A DNA stretch of 64,000 bases from Dryomyza anilis (taxonomy: Eukaryota > Arthropoda > Insecta > Diptera > Dryomyzidae): contig OX638135.1 of NCBI GenBank assembly GCA_951804985.1, positions 43,557,557 to 43,621,556 on the forward strand, in the 5' to 3' direction. Positions within the stretch are counted from its first letter, which is position 1. Every line of letters starts with the position of its first letter. Positions 54,653 through 64,000 of the stretch are shown in pieces. The translations under genes were made by a program, and so were the position numbers. The notes under the pieces are model-generated. The model saw only the letters and a program-made list of their open reading frames with translations. It searched no databases and was not told the DNA's origin.

Positions 54653-54901
54653 CGCGACACGTCCGTCCCCCTTTATTGCTCAGACGCTACTCGCGCTCCA
54701 GTAAAAAAGGTGTTCAATTCTGTACCCAACGTAGGAGAGGGCGTCGGAATCTCCGGTGGAGCGACCAAGTGCGAGACAACCTGACAACACTTGGAGTGCA
54801 AAACTGGCGACAGCGCGCGCAATGCTGAAGCGACTGGCGAGGGGTGATTGCTGCGACCGAAACCCATCATGGGTTGTAATGGTCAAATAAGTAAGTAAGT
54901 A
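54653..54901 (+). pseudogene. Element A C-terminus and GTAA tail
   Basis: The plus-strand frame reads RWSDQVRDNLTTLGVQNW and ends in an early stop after RQRAQC. DWRGVIAATETHHGL continues in the same frame past the stop. These are the usual final residues of the RTE-like LINE family to which element A belongs. The tail TCAAATAAGTAAGTAAGTAA (54882-54901) is a short tandem repeat, as at the 3' ends of RTE-type LINEs. It may be the original 3' end of the same copy that begins at 16003, pushed away by all later insertions. Confidence 0.7.
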
Positions 54902-55446
54902 ATATAAAAATTAGAGAGTGATCGTACGTCTAAGTATTTGTATCATGGTATATTTGAAATTATCAAAAATATGCAAAGTGAATAACAAAAAATATAACTC
55001 GCACCACAAACAACAGAATTAGTACAAAAAATAACGCATAACTTTATTATGTGAGAAATAACTAAATTAATTATATTATTGTTTACGAATATAATGCTCA
55101 AAAAAGGATTATTTTTGAAAAAAAAACCTGTAAAACCGAATTGGGGTTTAGAGTGTTTGGTACATACATTTATGCTCGTTAATCCGTGTATAGACTATTT
55201 AATAGTATTTAAGGATATAATGCTCAAAATAGGACTATTTTTGAAAAAAAAAAACTATATTTTCGCACTTTTTACCACTAATTATGTGAAATTTTTATGG
55301 TTTATTTTAGTGGCCAAAGTTAATAGTTTGAGCAAAAAAAAAAAAAGAAAAAAAAGTTATTTTCAAAAAAATGTTTTCGAAAAACCGCACAAACAAATTT
55401 GAAACCGCGATATTTTAAAAAACCTGCCTACGATTTTTTTAAATTT
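54902..55446. repeat. AT-rich stretch with a repeat of ATAATGCTCAAAA
   Basis: ATATAATGCTCAAAAAAGGATT near 55090 recurs as ATATAATGCTCAAAATAGGACTATT near 55215. The latter is inverted at about 55806-55850 (AATAGTCCTTTATTGAGCATT). This suggests an old element with inverted ends at about 55206-55850. The open frame at 55079-55402 is Lys/Phe/Leu-rich background. Confidence 0.45.
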
Positions 55447-55632
55447 TAGTCTTAAAATACTCGGGGGAGATGTCCAAAACATATTCTTAAAACATTTAAG
55501 TTCTCCCACGACTTTTGGGTTGAAATTGTTTCAGGCTAGGCGTGCACTCTCAACTGAAAAGTTGATGCACACCCCAAATTATTCAAGAAAATGTTTCGGA
55601 TATCCCTCGCGAGTATTTTAAGATTGAATATC
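55447..55632. repeat. ~185-bp imperfect hairpin element
   Basis: TCTTAAAATACTCGGGGGAG followed by ATGTCC and AAAACAT at the left is inverted as ATGTTTCGGATATCCCTCGCG and AGTATTTTAAGA at the right. Inner inverted pairs AGTTGATGCACACC/GGCGTGCACTCTCAACT strengthen the fold. It looks like a small MITE or hairpin remnant. Confidence 0.6.
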
Positions 55633-55879
55633 ACGGTATAATATTTTTTTGTTTTTTTTGATTTTTTTTTAATAGTAAGTTGAACGTAATTTTTGTTTTG
55701 CTTAAACTATTAAGTTTATCCACTAAAAAACTCTTATACAAGTTTTACATAATTTTTTCACTATTATGGTTCATAATAAATAATAAGAAAAGCGGTAAAA
55801 TTGTTTTTTCAAAAATAGTCCTTTATTGAGCATTGTACCCTTAAGTTGTCCTTACATAGAATAACGTGTATGCAAATAT

Positions 55880-56080
55880 TTAGTGAAGATCATTTGCAAT
55901 AACAAGGCAATAAATGGTTATCTTGTTCTTGCTCTAGTTCTTGCACGCTAAGTCTTCCTCTTGTCCTGGCATAGGAACATATAATCTTGTTCTTGCAATA
56001 CCTTTCTCGCTCTTGCTTGCAAGAATCTTGCAAAACTTTACTTTTTAAATTTTAAATAAAAGATCGACGACAAATATCTT
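55880..56080. repeat. TTGCTC/TTGTTC-rich module, copy 2
   Basis: AGATCATTTGCAA, GCACGCTAAGTCTTCCTCTTG, TTGCTTGCAAGAATC and TTTTTAAATTTTAAATAAAAGAT align in order with 15786-15980 in the same orientation. The two copies flank the 40-kb nested cluster. Confidence 0.7.
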
Positions 56081-56393
56081 AAACTACATATTAATTATGA
56101 AAACGAATAGAATTTGAACACTATTTTAAGTTACTTATTTTCAATTTCTTCAACAAAAAAAAAATTATTTTACTAACAAAAAAAATCCATTAACATAAAA
56201 TTTTGTATTATATTTTAACAAGAATTAACTAAAAAAAATAAAAAATATAACTCAAGTGATGTAGGCGAGACAATTCAAAATAAAACGCTACATAGCGAAC
56301 ACTAACAGAAAGAAGAGAATACAACAATAATGTATTACGAGGCGTATACACACACTCTTACAACGACAACTTTTCGTTGCTATCCTATATCAT
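56081..56393. other. AT-rich spacer
   Basis: No gene or repeat that I can support. Confidence 0.4.
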
Positions 56394-56478
56394 CGCATGG
56401 AAACAAACAGACGCATGACAACAGACAGACGCATGACAACGGACAGACACATGACAACAGACAATCGCATGGCACCAC
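56394..56478. repeat. 18-bp minisatellite, about 4.8 units
   Basis: Units such as CGCATGACAACAGACAGA repeat in tandem with a few substitutions. The minus-strand frame across it gives a HASVCC/CHVSVR-type repeat, which is a shadow of the minisatellite. Confidence 0.85.
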
Positions 56479-56759
56479 ACTACATGGATGTATCTAGTAC
56501 AGCTATCTAGTTGACAACAAGAACGAGTTTTTTTTTTGTGGTACAAAAAATGTCCCTCCAAAAATTCTATCAAAAGCTTGGGTGCTGCATTATTCCCATT
56601 TTTGTTGTTTTTGCACTTGTCTATTTTATCTTTTTAAATCAACTTTTGAAACACTTTTAAATCTATTTACCGCTTCAAAAGTGCTTCATATACCTTATTT
56701 TTAAGATGCTTATATTCATTAGCCTTGAAAAACAAAAAAAAAAAAACACACACTTCTTC
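56479..56759. other. AT-rich spacer
   Basis: No gene or repeat seen between the minisatellite and the hAT-like element. Confidence 0.4.
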
Positions 56760-56767
56760 ATTAATAT

Positions 56768-58244
56768 CAGGGTTGGGCGAGATTGTCTATGTAGATTACA
56801 CGATTGTCTACATGTAGACAATTACATGTAGACAATCTCTAAAACACATGTAGACAATGTATACTATGTAGACAATGTATAAAATTCATAATTATTTGTA
56901 TTTTGTGGTGATTTATATTGAGTAACTAATTAATCTACGTAGGTATTAAAATACATTTTTATAACAAATACTTTACAAACTTTCGAGTGCCGTTTTTTTT
57001 TTTAATACGTAACGTTTTAAGAAAATATATGTATAAAACTTAAATATATGTATAAACTTTACCCAACTAGTTATCCAAAATATGTTCCTTCTAATTATAC
57101 TAATTTTAATAGATCCATAAATTCTAATTTTGTAATATAAAAAAAGGTTTAAGATTTTTAAAAATTTTGATTTTTGAGAAAAAAAAGTAATGATGTTGTC
57201 AAATCCAAACGAAAAATCGTGTTTTTGAAAAATATATAATTATAGAAATTAAAAAAAATAAAATTAAACTATTGACTAAAACAGAGATAAAGAGAATAAA
57301 TATATTATGATTTTGTGGTAATCAGTATCAGAGAATGTCGTTTAAATATCGTTTGGTCGTTGAAATATAATTTGTTGAATTTTTTACTAAATATAGTTTA
57401 TGGGGTTTGCGATACATTTTGTATTATTGTGAACTGAATAAATTTTATTGTATAATTATTAGATGTAATACATAATATTTCGACATTTATACACTAAACA
57501 TAAAAATTCATGATCAAAAATTTGTTTAAGAAATAAACAAAATTGTTTTAAAATGAATTGCATTGATTTTAATAATCGAGCATTTTAGAAATGCCCCTAA
57601 AGGTATGCAACATTTGCGGTATGTAGAATAAATTTAAAATGCATTAAGCACTTCGTATTTGATGTCGCTCTGCTCTTATAATTCCTTTCCTATTTTTTAG
57701 CGACAAAATGTTATTTAACCCTTTTAGTAACTTGTTACCATATGGTAACAGCTTTTCAAAGACATTTTTAAATACTGCGTGCAATAATATTTTGACAAAA
57801 TATATGGTAATATATACATGAGTATTTATTTTTTCTTAAATAATAGTGTATTCAGTGTCAAATGGATTAATTTGAATATTTGTTTATAAATTAAACGATT
57901 TAAAACAATACAATAAAATAATAAATAACATAATAATAAAAAATTATAAAAATCTAATGTATTTTATTATTTACCTTAATCAAAACAAACAATTGTATGC
58001 ATATATTCAAGACTCATAACGCTACAAATAATAATTATTATTTTTAATATGTGCATTTTATGATAAAACCATTTACATATTATTGAATTTATTTAGGCAA
58101 TATATACAATTGTATACATAGTCTATGCAATTGTATACATAGTCTTTACAATTGTATACATAGTCTACATTATCTACGTAATTGTCTACATAGTCTACAC
58201 ACAAATATAGACAATCCCGAAATACACGAAATTACCCAACCCTG
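56768..58244. mobile_element. Non-autonomous hAT-like element, 8-bp target duplication
   Basis: The ends are CAGGGTTGGG at 56768 and its inverse CCCAACCCTG at 58244, with the longer ends imperfectly inverted (GATTGTCTAT at one end, ATAGACAATC at the other). ATTAATAT flanks it at 56760-56767 and 58245-58252. An 8-bp duplication and a CAG-type terminus are hallmarks of hAT elements. Both ends are rich in ATGTAGACAAT, and a 21-bp unit with ACAATTGTATACATAGTCT is repeated three times at 58105-58167. No transposase frame is present. The 1.48-kb interior is AT-rich. Confidence 0.85.
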
Positions 58245-58344
58245 ATTAATATTCACGTTCATAAATATTTTGCACGCTTTCTATTTTTACTTGTTGTTCA
58301 ATATTTAGTAATATCATGAATCCTGAATCATTAAAATTATAAAA

Positions 58345-58530
58345 AACGCAAGAGTCTTGCTTTTCTTGCATTTCTTGCAGTGTTAGTCTTGCACTTGCTC
58401 TTGTTCTTGCATGTCTTATCTTGTTCTAGCAAGAAAATCTCGATTTTGTTCTCGCTCTTGTTCTTGCAAAAAAAAAATGCAAGAACAGAACAAGATGCAA
58501 GAACAAGACATTTTTGATCATCACTAGCGG
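58345..58530. repeat. TTGCTC/TTGTTC-rich module, copy 3, with inverted end
   Basis: A run of CTTGTTCTTGC-type units (AGTCTTGCACTTGCTCTTG) is followed by the same motif inverted (GCAAGAACAGAACAAGATGC). The block can therefore fold back on itself. Confidence 0.65.
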
Positions 58531-58552
58531 TATTGAACAACGGGTCGTGGCG

Positions 58553-59215
58553 CCTACGATAATACAAAAAACTCAAATACAAAAAAAAAAAACAAAATCA
58601 AACAAAATAAAAATCAAAAGCACAAAACTAAAGCAATTACACAAAAACAATAGAAAAATAAAAACAAAAAGCAGATGGAAAAACAATAGCAGATACAAAG
58701 AATAAAAGCAGAACCCAAAAACAAAAGCAAACACAAAAAACAAACAAAAATAGAAAATTAAAAACAAAAGCAAAAACAAACAAAAAAAACATAAAAGCAA
58801 AAACAAAAGTAAAACACAAAAGCAAAATCAAAAAAACAGAAGAACAAAAACAAAATAAACAAATGAATGAAAAACTAAAAAAAAGGAAAAATACAATGTA
58901 GAAACTAAAATAAAAGCAAATTCAAATCAAAAAAGCAAAAATACAAAAACAAAAGAAAAATCACAAAATCTAAATCAAAACGAAAACAAAAAAAGCAAAA
59001 ACACAAAAACAAAAGAAAAACGCAAAAACATCAAAAATACAAAAAGCAAAAATAAAATTTAAAACACAAAAACAAAACACAAATCCACAAAAAATTAAAG
59101 CAAAAAGAAAAAGTCAATTTTAAAAACAAAATAAAAAGAAAAAAACAAAGGCAACTAAATAAAAAAATGCAAAAAAGAAAAAAATTAAAAGAATAGCAAA
59201 AACTAAAAACGGGGG
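58553..59215 (+). repeat. CAAAA-rich, strand-asymmetric low-complexity tract
   Basis: About 660 bp made mostly of AAAAACAAAAGCAAAA-type units, with few T and very few G on the plus strand. The apparent Phe/Leu/Val-rich minus-strand frames are its complement. It lies next to the Helitron-like 3' end. Confidence 0.85.
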
Positions 59216-59264
59216 AAAAAAGCCGGGAAAATAAAAAAAAGCTTTGCTTAAAAATTAGGTTAAA

Positions 59265-59297
59265 AAAACCCGTTGCGCAGCCCGGGTACGAAATACT
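59265..59297 (+). mobile_element. Helitron-type 3' terminus
   Basis: ACCCG and CGGGT form a stem around TTGCGCAGCC. ACGAAATA and then CTAG follow, with T as the next base. A GC-rich hairpin about 10 nt before CTRR and insertion before T are the defining marks of a Helitron 3' end. It is on the same strand as the 5' terminus at 15657, so the pair could delimit one 43.6-kb element expanded by nested insertions. They could also be two separate copies. Confidence 0.6.
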
Positions 59298-61627
59298 AGT
59301 AATATATAATGTAATGTTATGTTACTAACATTTTTGTTTGGTTAAAAGAAATAGGACGGCCTGTATACAAGTATTCTATAAACAAGTAAATCCCACAAAA
59401 AAATGTTAGTAAAATCAGACCCGTGCTCTGGATTTGCTCGTGGGGCGGGGTTTAGCAAACTTCATAATAAAGAGGGTCGGGGAGATAGATTTCTGTTTGG
59501 CCATACTCATGAACATATGTCATTATTTCAGAAAATCGGTATCTAAAGAGGCCTAAACTAGGTATGATATCGTGTGTATGATCTTCTTATAACGGAGTTT
59601 CCCTCAAGAATTTTTAAAGGATCATTAGATCCCGGTTGGGCAATTTTTCATAGCCTTGTAAGGGTCCGAACAAATAGATTTAGTCGGAATAAAAACAGTA
59701 TTCCATTAAAGAAAATAAGTACAACTTTTTTGAAAATTAAACATATACAAAACTAGCAATAAATTGAAATCGGCTTTGAAAAATATTCGAAATTTATATA
59801 ATTTGAGAAATAATTAAATAAAACCATGGTTGAAGTATATACAGGTTAAGTCATCTTTCAAAATTCGGGCGCCATTTACTTTTTTTGAAAACTGTTTGAA
59901 AGTTTCAACATTTGTTTACGATAAAATTAAAACAGAACATCAATACTTTGTTTACAAGTTCACAAAATATCAAAATTTAAAATCAACAAATCTCAACATT
60001 ATAAAAGTTTAAAGATCTCCATGAATTCAAAATGAACCATCGTGTATTTAGAAAGTCAAATAGTTAATTTGTCCAGTGAATTTAATAAAAAAATAGTGAA
60101 AATTAAGAGCAAAAAACATAACCTTTAAATAAATTTTAATATGACAATCAATTGTTTTATTTTCAATATTTTTTTCTTGACATTCTCAAAATTTTAAATG
60201 CCAACTATCTGTCTAGATAAACTAACCTATACTTCAACCCTGAATAAAACCAATCGATTTCATTTGAAATTTGTACTTACATTTCAGAAAAATATTTTTA
60301 TAATATTGGTAAAGTTATTCGAAAAGAAAGGCGCCGCTGACGAAAATTTTCCATTGTTTTGTGAAAATTTATTTATTCAACCTCAAAATACAAATTTTAT
60401 ATACCAATTTATTTGTTAATGTATATTTATTTTTTTTTTTGTTTGGTAAAAAAACATTTTTTTTAATAAATAAGGGTGTTTTTGAAAACAATTTTTTTTA
60501 ATAAATAAGGGTGTTTTTGAAATATGAAAGGGTGTTTTTGAAATATGAAATTTAAATTTTAGCAGTACTATTTCAGAATTTGATGAAATTTTGAATTATG
60601 GTGAAACAACATAAAATTAAGATATTGATAAAAATTTTAGCTTCCCTGATGGTGTGGTTAAAAATATTTGGTTATATAAATTTGAAAAAATCTGTATAAA
60701 TAATCAATAAATTAATCAATTGAACATAACTTAAGCAATAGTGAAGCAAAATAAAACACTGAAGGCTCATTTAAAAGGTAATAAAATTGCCAAAATGTTG
60801 ATATTAGAGTGGTCATCTTTAAACAAAGTTTATTTTAAAAGGATATATCTCAAAAGCAATGGCGAAAGTCGACTTTAATATTAAAATCAGCTTTTTGACG
60901 TTTTATTATTTATACAAATTTTCAAAAAAGTAGACCTTAATTTTAAACTTGACTTTAAATTATCTTTGAATTTGAAATGAAAAGCATATCATATTTTCAT
61001 AATAAAAAAATGTTTGCGGCAAATAAAGGGTGTAAAAGAAATTATTTTTACAAATTCAAATGCGGATATTGTGGTCAAAGCAAATAACGGAAAAAAATAC
61101 GGTAAATTCAAAAATTCTCTGATTTATGACAAACAGAAAAATTAACAAGTTTTCAGTTATAAGTAATCGATGATGTCGTAAACAAAAAAAAATAATTAAA
61201 AAAGTGGGTAAATAATGTTTGGACATTATAAGCTAACTATTCTACAACGCATTCAATTATTGAAGGGATACTGCTGGAAATATTACAATTCGGTTTCAAG
61301 AGACCATCTTCTTAAATAGTAAAATCCATTCTTTGAAAAATATTGAAATATTGTTAAACTGACATAAAATAAGTTGGATTAGTGTTATCAAAAATGTTAG
61401 AAGAAATGGTGTGCAACGGCTGATGGTAGGTGGAAGACTAAAATACGGAAATTCGTCCTAACTCATTAAGAAAAATAATTTTTTAAATATTTTTTAAAAC
61501 TATGGAGTATTGTTCTTCATTTGTGATATATTTTTTTTACCATGTTAACTTTTTAAGTCAAAAAGAAAATGTATAAAAATTTCGTTTACACCCTTCATTT
61601 TGGAGCTGAGATCTCTTTTAGTATGTA
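59298..61627. other. AT-rich region without recognisable genes
   Basis: About 2.3 kb. At 60445-60520 a ~35-bp unit with AATAAATAAGGGTGTTTTTGAAA is repeated, with a third partial copy after it. Open frames of 60-73 codons at 59574, 59830 and 60198 follow background composition and carry no motif I know. The less AT-rich part at 59418-59500 (GGGGCGGGGTTTAGC) was examined and left unassigned. Confidence 0.5.
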
Positions 61628-61904
61628 TGGGCCATTCCACACCAAATCGACCAAAAAAAGTAAAATTTGAGATTTTACATTTTCGATGATAATGAAATTT
61701 CTAGTTCAAGAGATATTTAAATATGAACAACCATACAAAAGTGATTTTTGGCCCTTTTTCCAACTTTGAGCCACTGTATCTCTGGAAGTAGTTGTCGGAT
61801 TATGGTTAGTGCATGTCTCGATACCATTTATCAGTTGCCAAAATTTGATGGAAATCGAAGAAGGTGAGTTCCAACCGCTGGTCGATTTGGTGTGGAATGG
61901 CCTG
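61628..61904. mobile_element. MITE with perfect 23-bp terminal inverted repeats and TA target
   Basis: The left arm at 61630-61652 (GGCCATTCCACACC...CGACC) is exactly inverted at 61880-61902 (GGTCG...GGTGTGGAATGGCC). TA precedes and follows the two ends, so a TA target duplication is likely, as in Tc1/mariner-type elements. The ~275-bp interior has no coding frame. Confidence 0.8.
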
Positions 61905-62250
61905 TATATAAAAGCGTTTTTACAAAATCAAATCATTTAAAGTTTTTATTCCCTTTTGAAATGTTTGTTACTTTTAGATATGTTAAAAATCAGTTCAAAT
62001 TTATTTAAATGCGAATAAAAGCTGTAAACGAATTAGTATCGTACAACCATTTTCATATTTATACTCAATGATGTCTCAGCCATTAAATACTTCCAACTTT
62101 TTTCACATGTTCGACCAAAAATTTGATATGCATTTGAAAAGCAAATAAAACCCTTTAACGAATTTTTCCAGAAAAATTGGGAAACACGATTATATTATTT
62201 TTTAACGAACTTTAAGAAAATACACGATTTTTAAGAAAATACAGGGTCTT
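61905..62250. other. AT-rich spacer
   Basis: Nothing recognised between the MITE and the palindrome. Confidence 0.4.
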
Positions 62251-62597
62251 GTAAAGGGTTTTTCAATAAGAGCGCTACAAAAGTTTTTTTCAAGGGTTTT
62301 TCCACAGGGACGCTACAAAAGTAGAGCGACAGGGACAGCAAACGACGCCATATTTCTTGCCGCTCTATTGACATTTCTCTTCAGTATGGTTTGCCATTTT
62401 ATGATGGAAAGATATACGAGCCAACAACGAGTCGAAATAATTAAAATTTACTACCGAAATTCGAATTCGTATATCTTTCCATCATGAAATGGTATACCTT
62501 ACTGAAGAGAAATGTCAAAAGAGCGGCAAGAAATATGGCGTCGTTTGCTGTCCCTGTCGCTCTACTTTTGTAGCGTCCCTGTTAAAAACAACCCTTT
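62251..62597. mobile_element. Palindromic fold-back element of about 305 bp plus a partial end
   Basis: The arm 62292-62419 (from AAGGGTTTTTCCACAGGGACG through AGTAGAGCGACAGGGACAGC to GATGGAAAGATATACGA) is inverted with few differences at 62467-62597. The spacer is 47 bp. A second, partial copy of the outer end (AAAGGGTTTTTCAATAAGAGC) sits directly to the left at 62254. The plus-strand frame at 62489-62671 is a product of the arm. Probably a hairpin-type MITE. Confidence 0.75.
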
Positions 62598-62683
62598 ATC
62601 ATAACACAAATATACACCAATTCTGGGGCCTTATTGATTTAGGATCTTATTTCATTTTAAATTGTTACTAAAAATCAGAGCTC

Positions 62684-64000
62684 TCGTTTACCCGGGTGCT
62701 CGGGTACCCGGGCTACCCGGGTTATTCAAATACTCGAAAAACCCGGGTATTAAATGTTCCAGCTACCCGGGTAATTTGTTCGTTCGTTTGTTCGAGCTAT
62801 TCGAGTAGCTCGTTTGTTCGAGTAGCTCGATTGTTCGTTCGTTGTTCGAGTAGCTCGATTGCTCGATCGTTGTTCGAGCTTCGAGTAGCTCGTTCGTTCG
62901 TTTGTTCGATTGACGATTGTTCATTTGATCGCTTGTTAATTTGTCTGTCCGTTCGTTTGCTTTATGTGGGAGTTGGTCGGAAGTGGTTGGAAAAATGTAG
63001 GTGGACAAAAGTGGGTGGGTGGGCAAAAGTGGGCGGAAAGTGATAAAAAGACCGAACAAAATTTTATTGCAGAAATCGGTAGCAGACATCAAGGGAAATC
63101 GAATGGTACCACTCTCAGTGGTCCCTGACCCCCAAAAGGGGGTCAAAAACCAAACTTTTTTTTTATTGCGGAAATGGATAGCGAACATCATTAGAAGACT
63201 AATGGTACCCTTTGGAGTGGTCCCTGACCCCCAAAAGGGGGTCAAAAACCCATTTATGACCAAAAAATGTGTTTTTCAGAAATCGATAGCGGACACCATT
63301 AGAATGCTATTGGTACACTTTGGAGTGGTCCATGACCCCCAAAAGGGGGTCAAAAACCCATTTATGACCCAAAAATTGTTATCTCGGAAATCGATAGTGG
63401 ACATCATTAGAAGGCTAATGGTATCCTTTGGAGTGATCCATGACCCCCAAAAGGGGGTCAAAAACCCCATTTTCGAAAAAAATATTTTGTGAATGTCAAA
63501 ATGCATTTCATAACGTCAGCTATCTATTTCTGCAAAAAAAAAATCGAAAATGGGGTTTTTGACTCCCTTTGGGGGGACCTGGACCACTCCAAAGGGTACC
63601 ATTAGCCTTCTAATGATGTCCGCTATCGATTTCCGAGATGGGGTTTTGACCCTTTTTTGGGGGTCATGGACCACTCCAAAGTGTACCAATAGCATTCTAA
63701 TGGTGTCCGCTATCGATTTCAGAAATAAAAATTTTTGGGTCAGAAAATGGGTTTTTGACCCCCTTTTGGGGGTCAGGGACCACTCCAAAGGGTACCATTA
63801 GTCTTCTAATGATGTTCGCTATCCATTTCCGCAATAAAAAAATTTTGGACAAAAGGTGGTTTTTGACCCTCTTTTGGGGGTCAGGGACCACTGAGAGTCC
63901 ACTTTTGCCCACCCACTTTTGTCCACCTACATTTTTCCAACCACTTCCGACCAACTCCCACATCAAGCAAACGAACGGACAAACTAATTAACAAGCGATC
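62684..64000. mobile_element. Large fold-back element, one complete arm and most of the other
   Basis: The left arm starts AGAGCTCTCG with CCCGGGT-rich sequence. It continues with a CGAA/TTCG minisatellite and GTGGGTGG-type sequence, then 108-bp units at about 63100-63480. The same modules return inverted from about 63536 to the window edge, where GAACGGACAAACTAATTAAC matches the inverse of 62929-62960. The spacer is about 55 bp at 63481-63535. Arm length is 0.8 kb or more. Long inverted arms made of tandem repeats are the structure of FB-type elements. A related single-arm copy with a 9-bp duplication is at 2562. No transposase is visible. Confidence 0.85.
63095..63480 (+). repeat. 108-bp tandem units, left arm of the fold-back element
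   Basis: Consecutive units with TGACCCCCAAAAGGGGGTCA and ATCGATAGCGGACA landmarks. The plus-strand frame 63001-63492 stays open through all of them, giving a 36-residue repeat with a core such as HDPQKGVKNPFMTQK. I regard it as a repeat-encoded frame without evidence of function. Confidence 0.8.

Noticed and set aside
56394..56478. CRISPR-like short repeats
   Set aside because: Units of 18 bp are directly adjacent without spacers in a eukaryotic setting; a plain minisatellite.
57700..57760. GTTACCATATGGTAAC dyad as a regulatory operator
   Set aside because: An isolated short palindrome inside a non-autonomous transposon; no supporting context.
58573..58831. Phe/Leu/Val-rich minus-strand frames
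   Set aside because: Complement of the CAAAA-rich tract; no real protein features.
59418..59700. Less AT-rich block as a possible non-coding RNA gene
   Set aside because: No recognisable snRNA, tRNA or rRNA motif and no stable fold that I could support by eye.
62489..62671. 60-codon frame with CysCys motifs as a small secreted protein
   Set aside because: It lies in one arm of the 305-bp palindrome and is a by-product of that repeat.

Overview
The window is a eukaryotic, AT-rich, gene-poor piece of chromosome made almost entirely of transposable elements. The content points to a fly, probably a higher dipteran. Evidence: an errantivirus-type gypsy element with env, a second gypsy-type LTR element, Jockey-superfamily and RTE-like LINEs, a tRNA-derived SINE, repeats with the (TA)n, core and (GTCY)n layout of dipteran mini-me/DINE-type elements, and a fold-back element with 9-bp target duplications. 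I see no convincing host gene, no bacterial-type operon and no CRISPR array. Clade names rest on motifs read by eye.

Layout. 1-0.54 kb: broken LINE reverse transcriptase. 2-15.6 kb: AT-rich DNA with five mini-me-like copies, one carrying a single-arm fold-back element, a ~186-bp tandem array broken up by mini-me insertions, an RTE-like endonuclease fragment, and several inverted-repeat elements. 15.66 kb: a Helitron-type 5' terminus. 16.0-54.9 kb: a deep nest of elements. 55-59.3 kb: more repeats, a non-autonomous hAT-like element, a CAAAA-rich tract and a Helitron-type 3' terminus. 59.3-64 kb: AT-rich DNA, a small TA-target MITE, a ~305-bp palindrome and one and a half arms of a large fold-back element.

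The nest can be ordered. An RTE-like LINE (called A) was entered by gypsy1, a gypsy LTR element with a 4-bp ATAT duplication. Gypsy1 had itself taken in a Jockey/CR1-type LINE (LINE-C) and a SINE (T1). A was also entered by a palindromic Jockey-type LINE (J). J was entered by gypsy2, an errantivirus-type element at 39269-54054 with identical 679-bp LTR lengths and a GATG duplication. Gypsy2 carries a SINE (T3) in env and a 5'-truncated J copy in its RNase H region.

The most informative structure is a direct tandem duplication of ~12 kb, 16571-28404 and 28405-41082. Each boundary is a SINE copy. The left SINE has gypsy1 LTR on both sides and the right SINE has gypsy2 env on both sides. The middle SINE has env on its left and LTR on its right, which is the recombinant junction expected from unequal crossing-over between two dispersed SINE copies. 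Other points of interest are 108-bp repeats (exactly 36 codons) open on both strands in the fold-back arms, an antisense 72-codon ORF of distinct composition inside gypsy2, and Helitron termini bracketing the whole nest.
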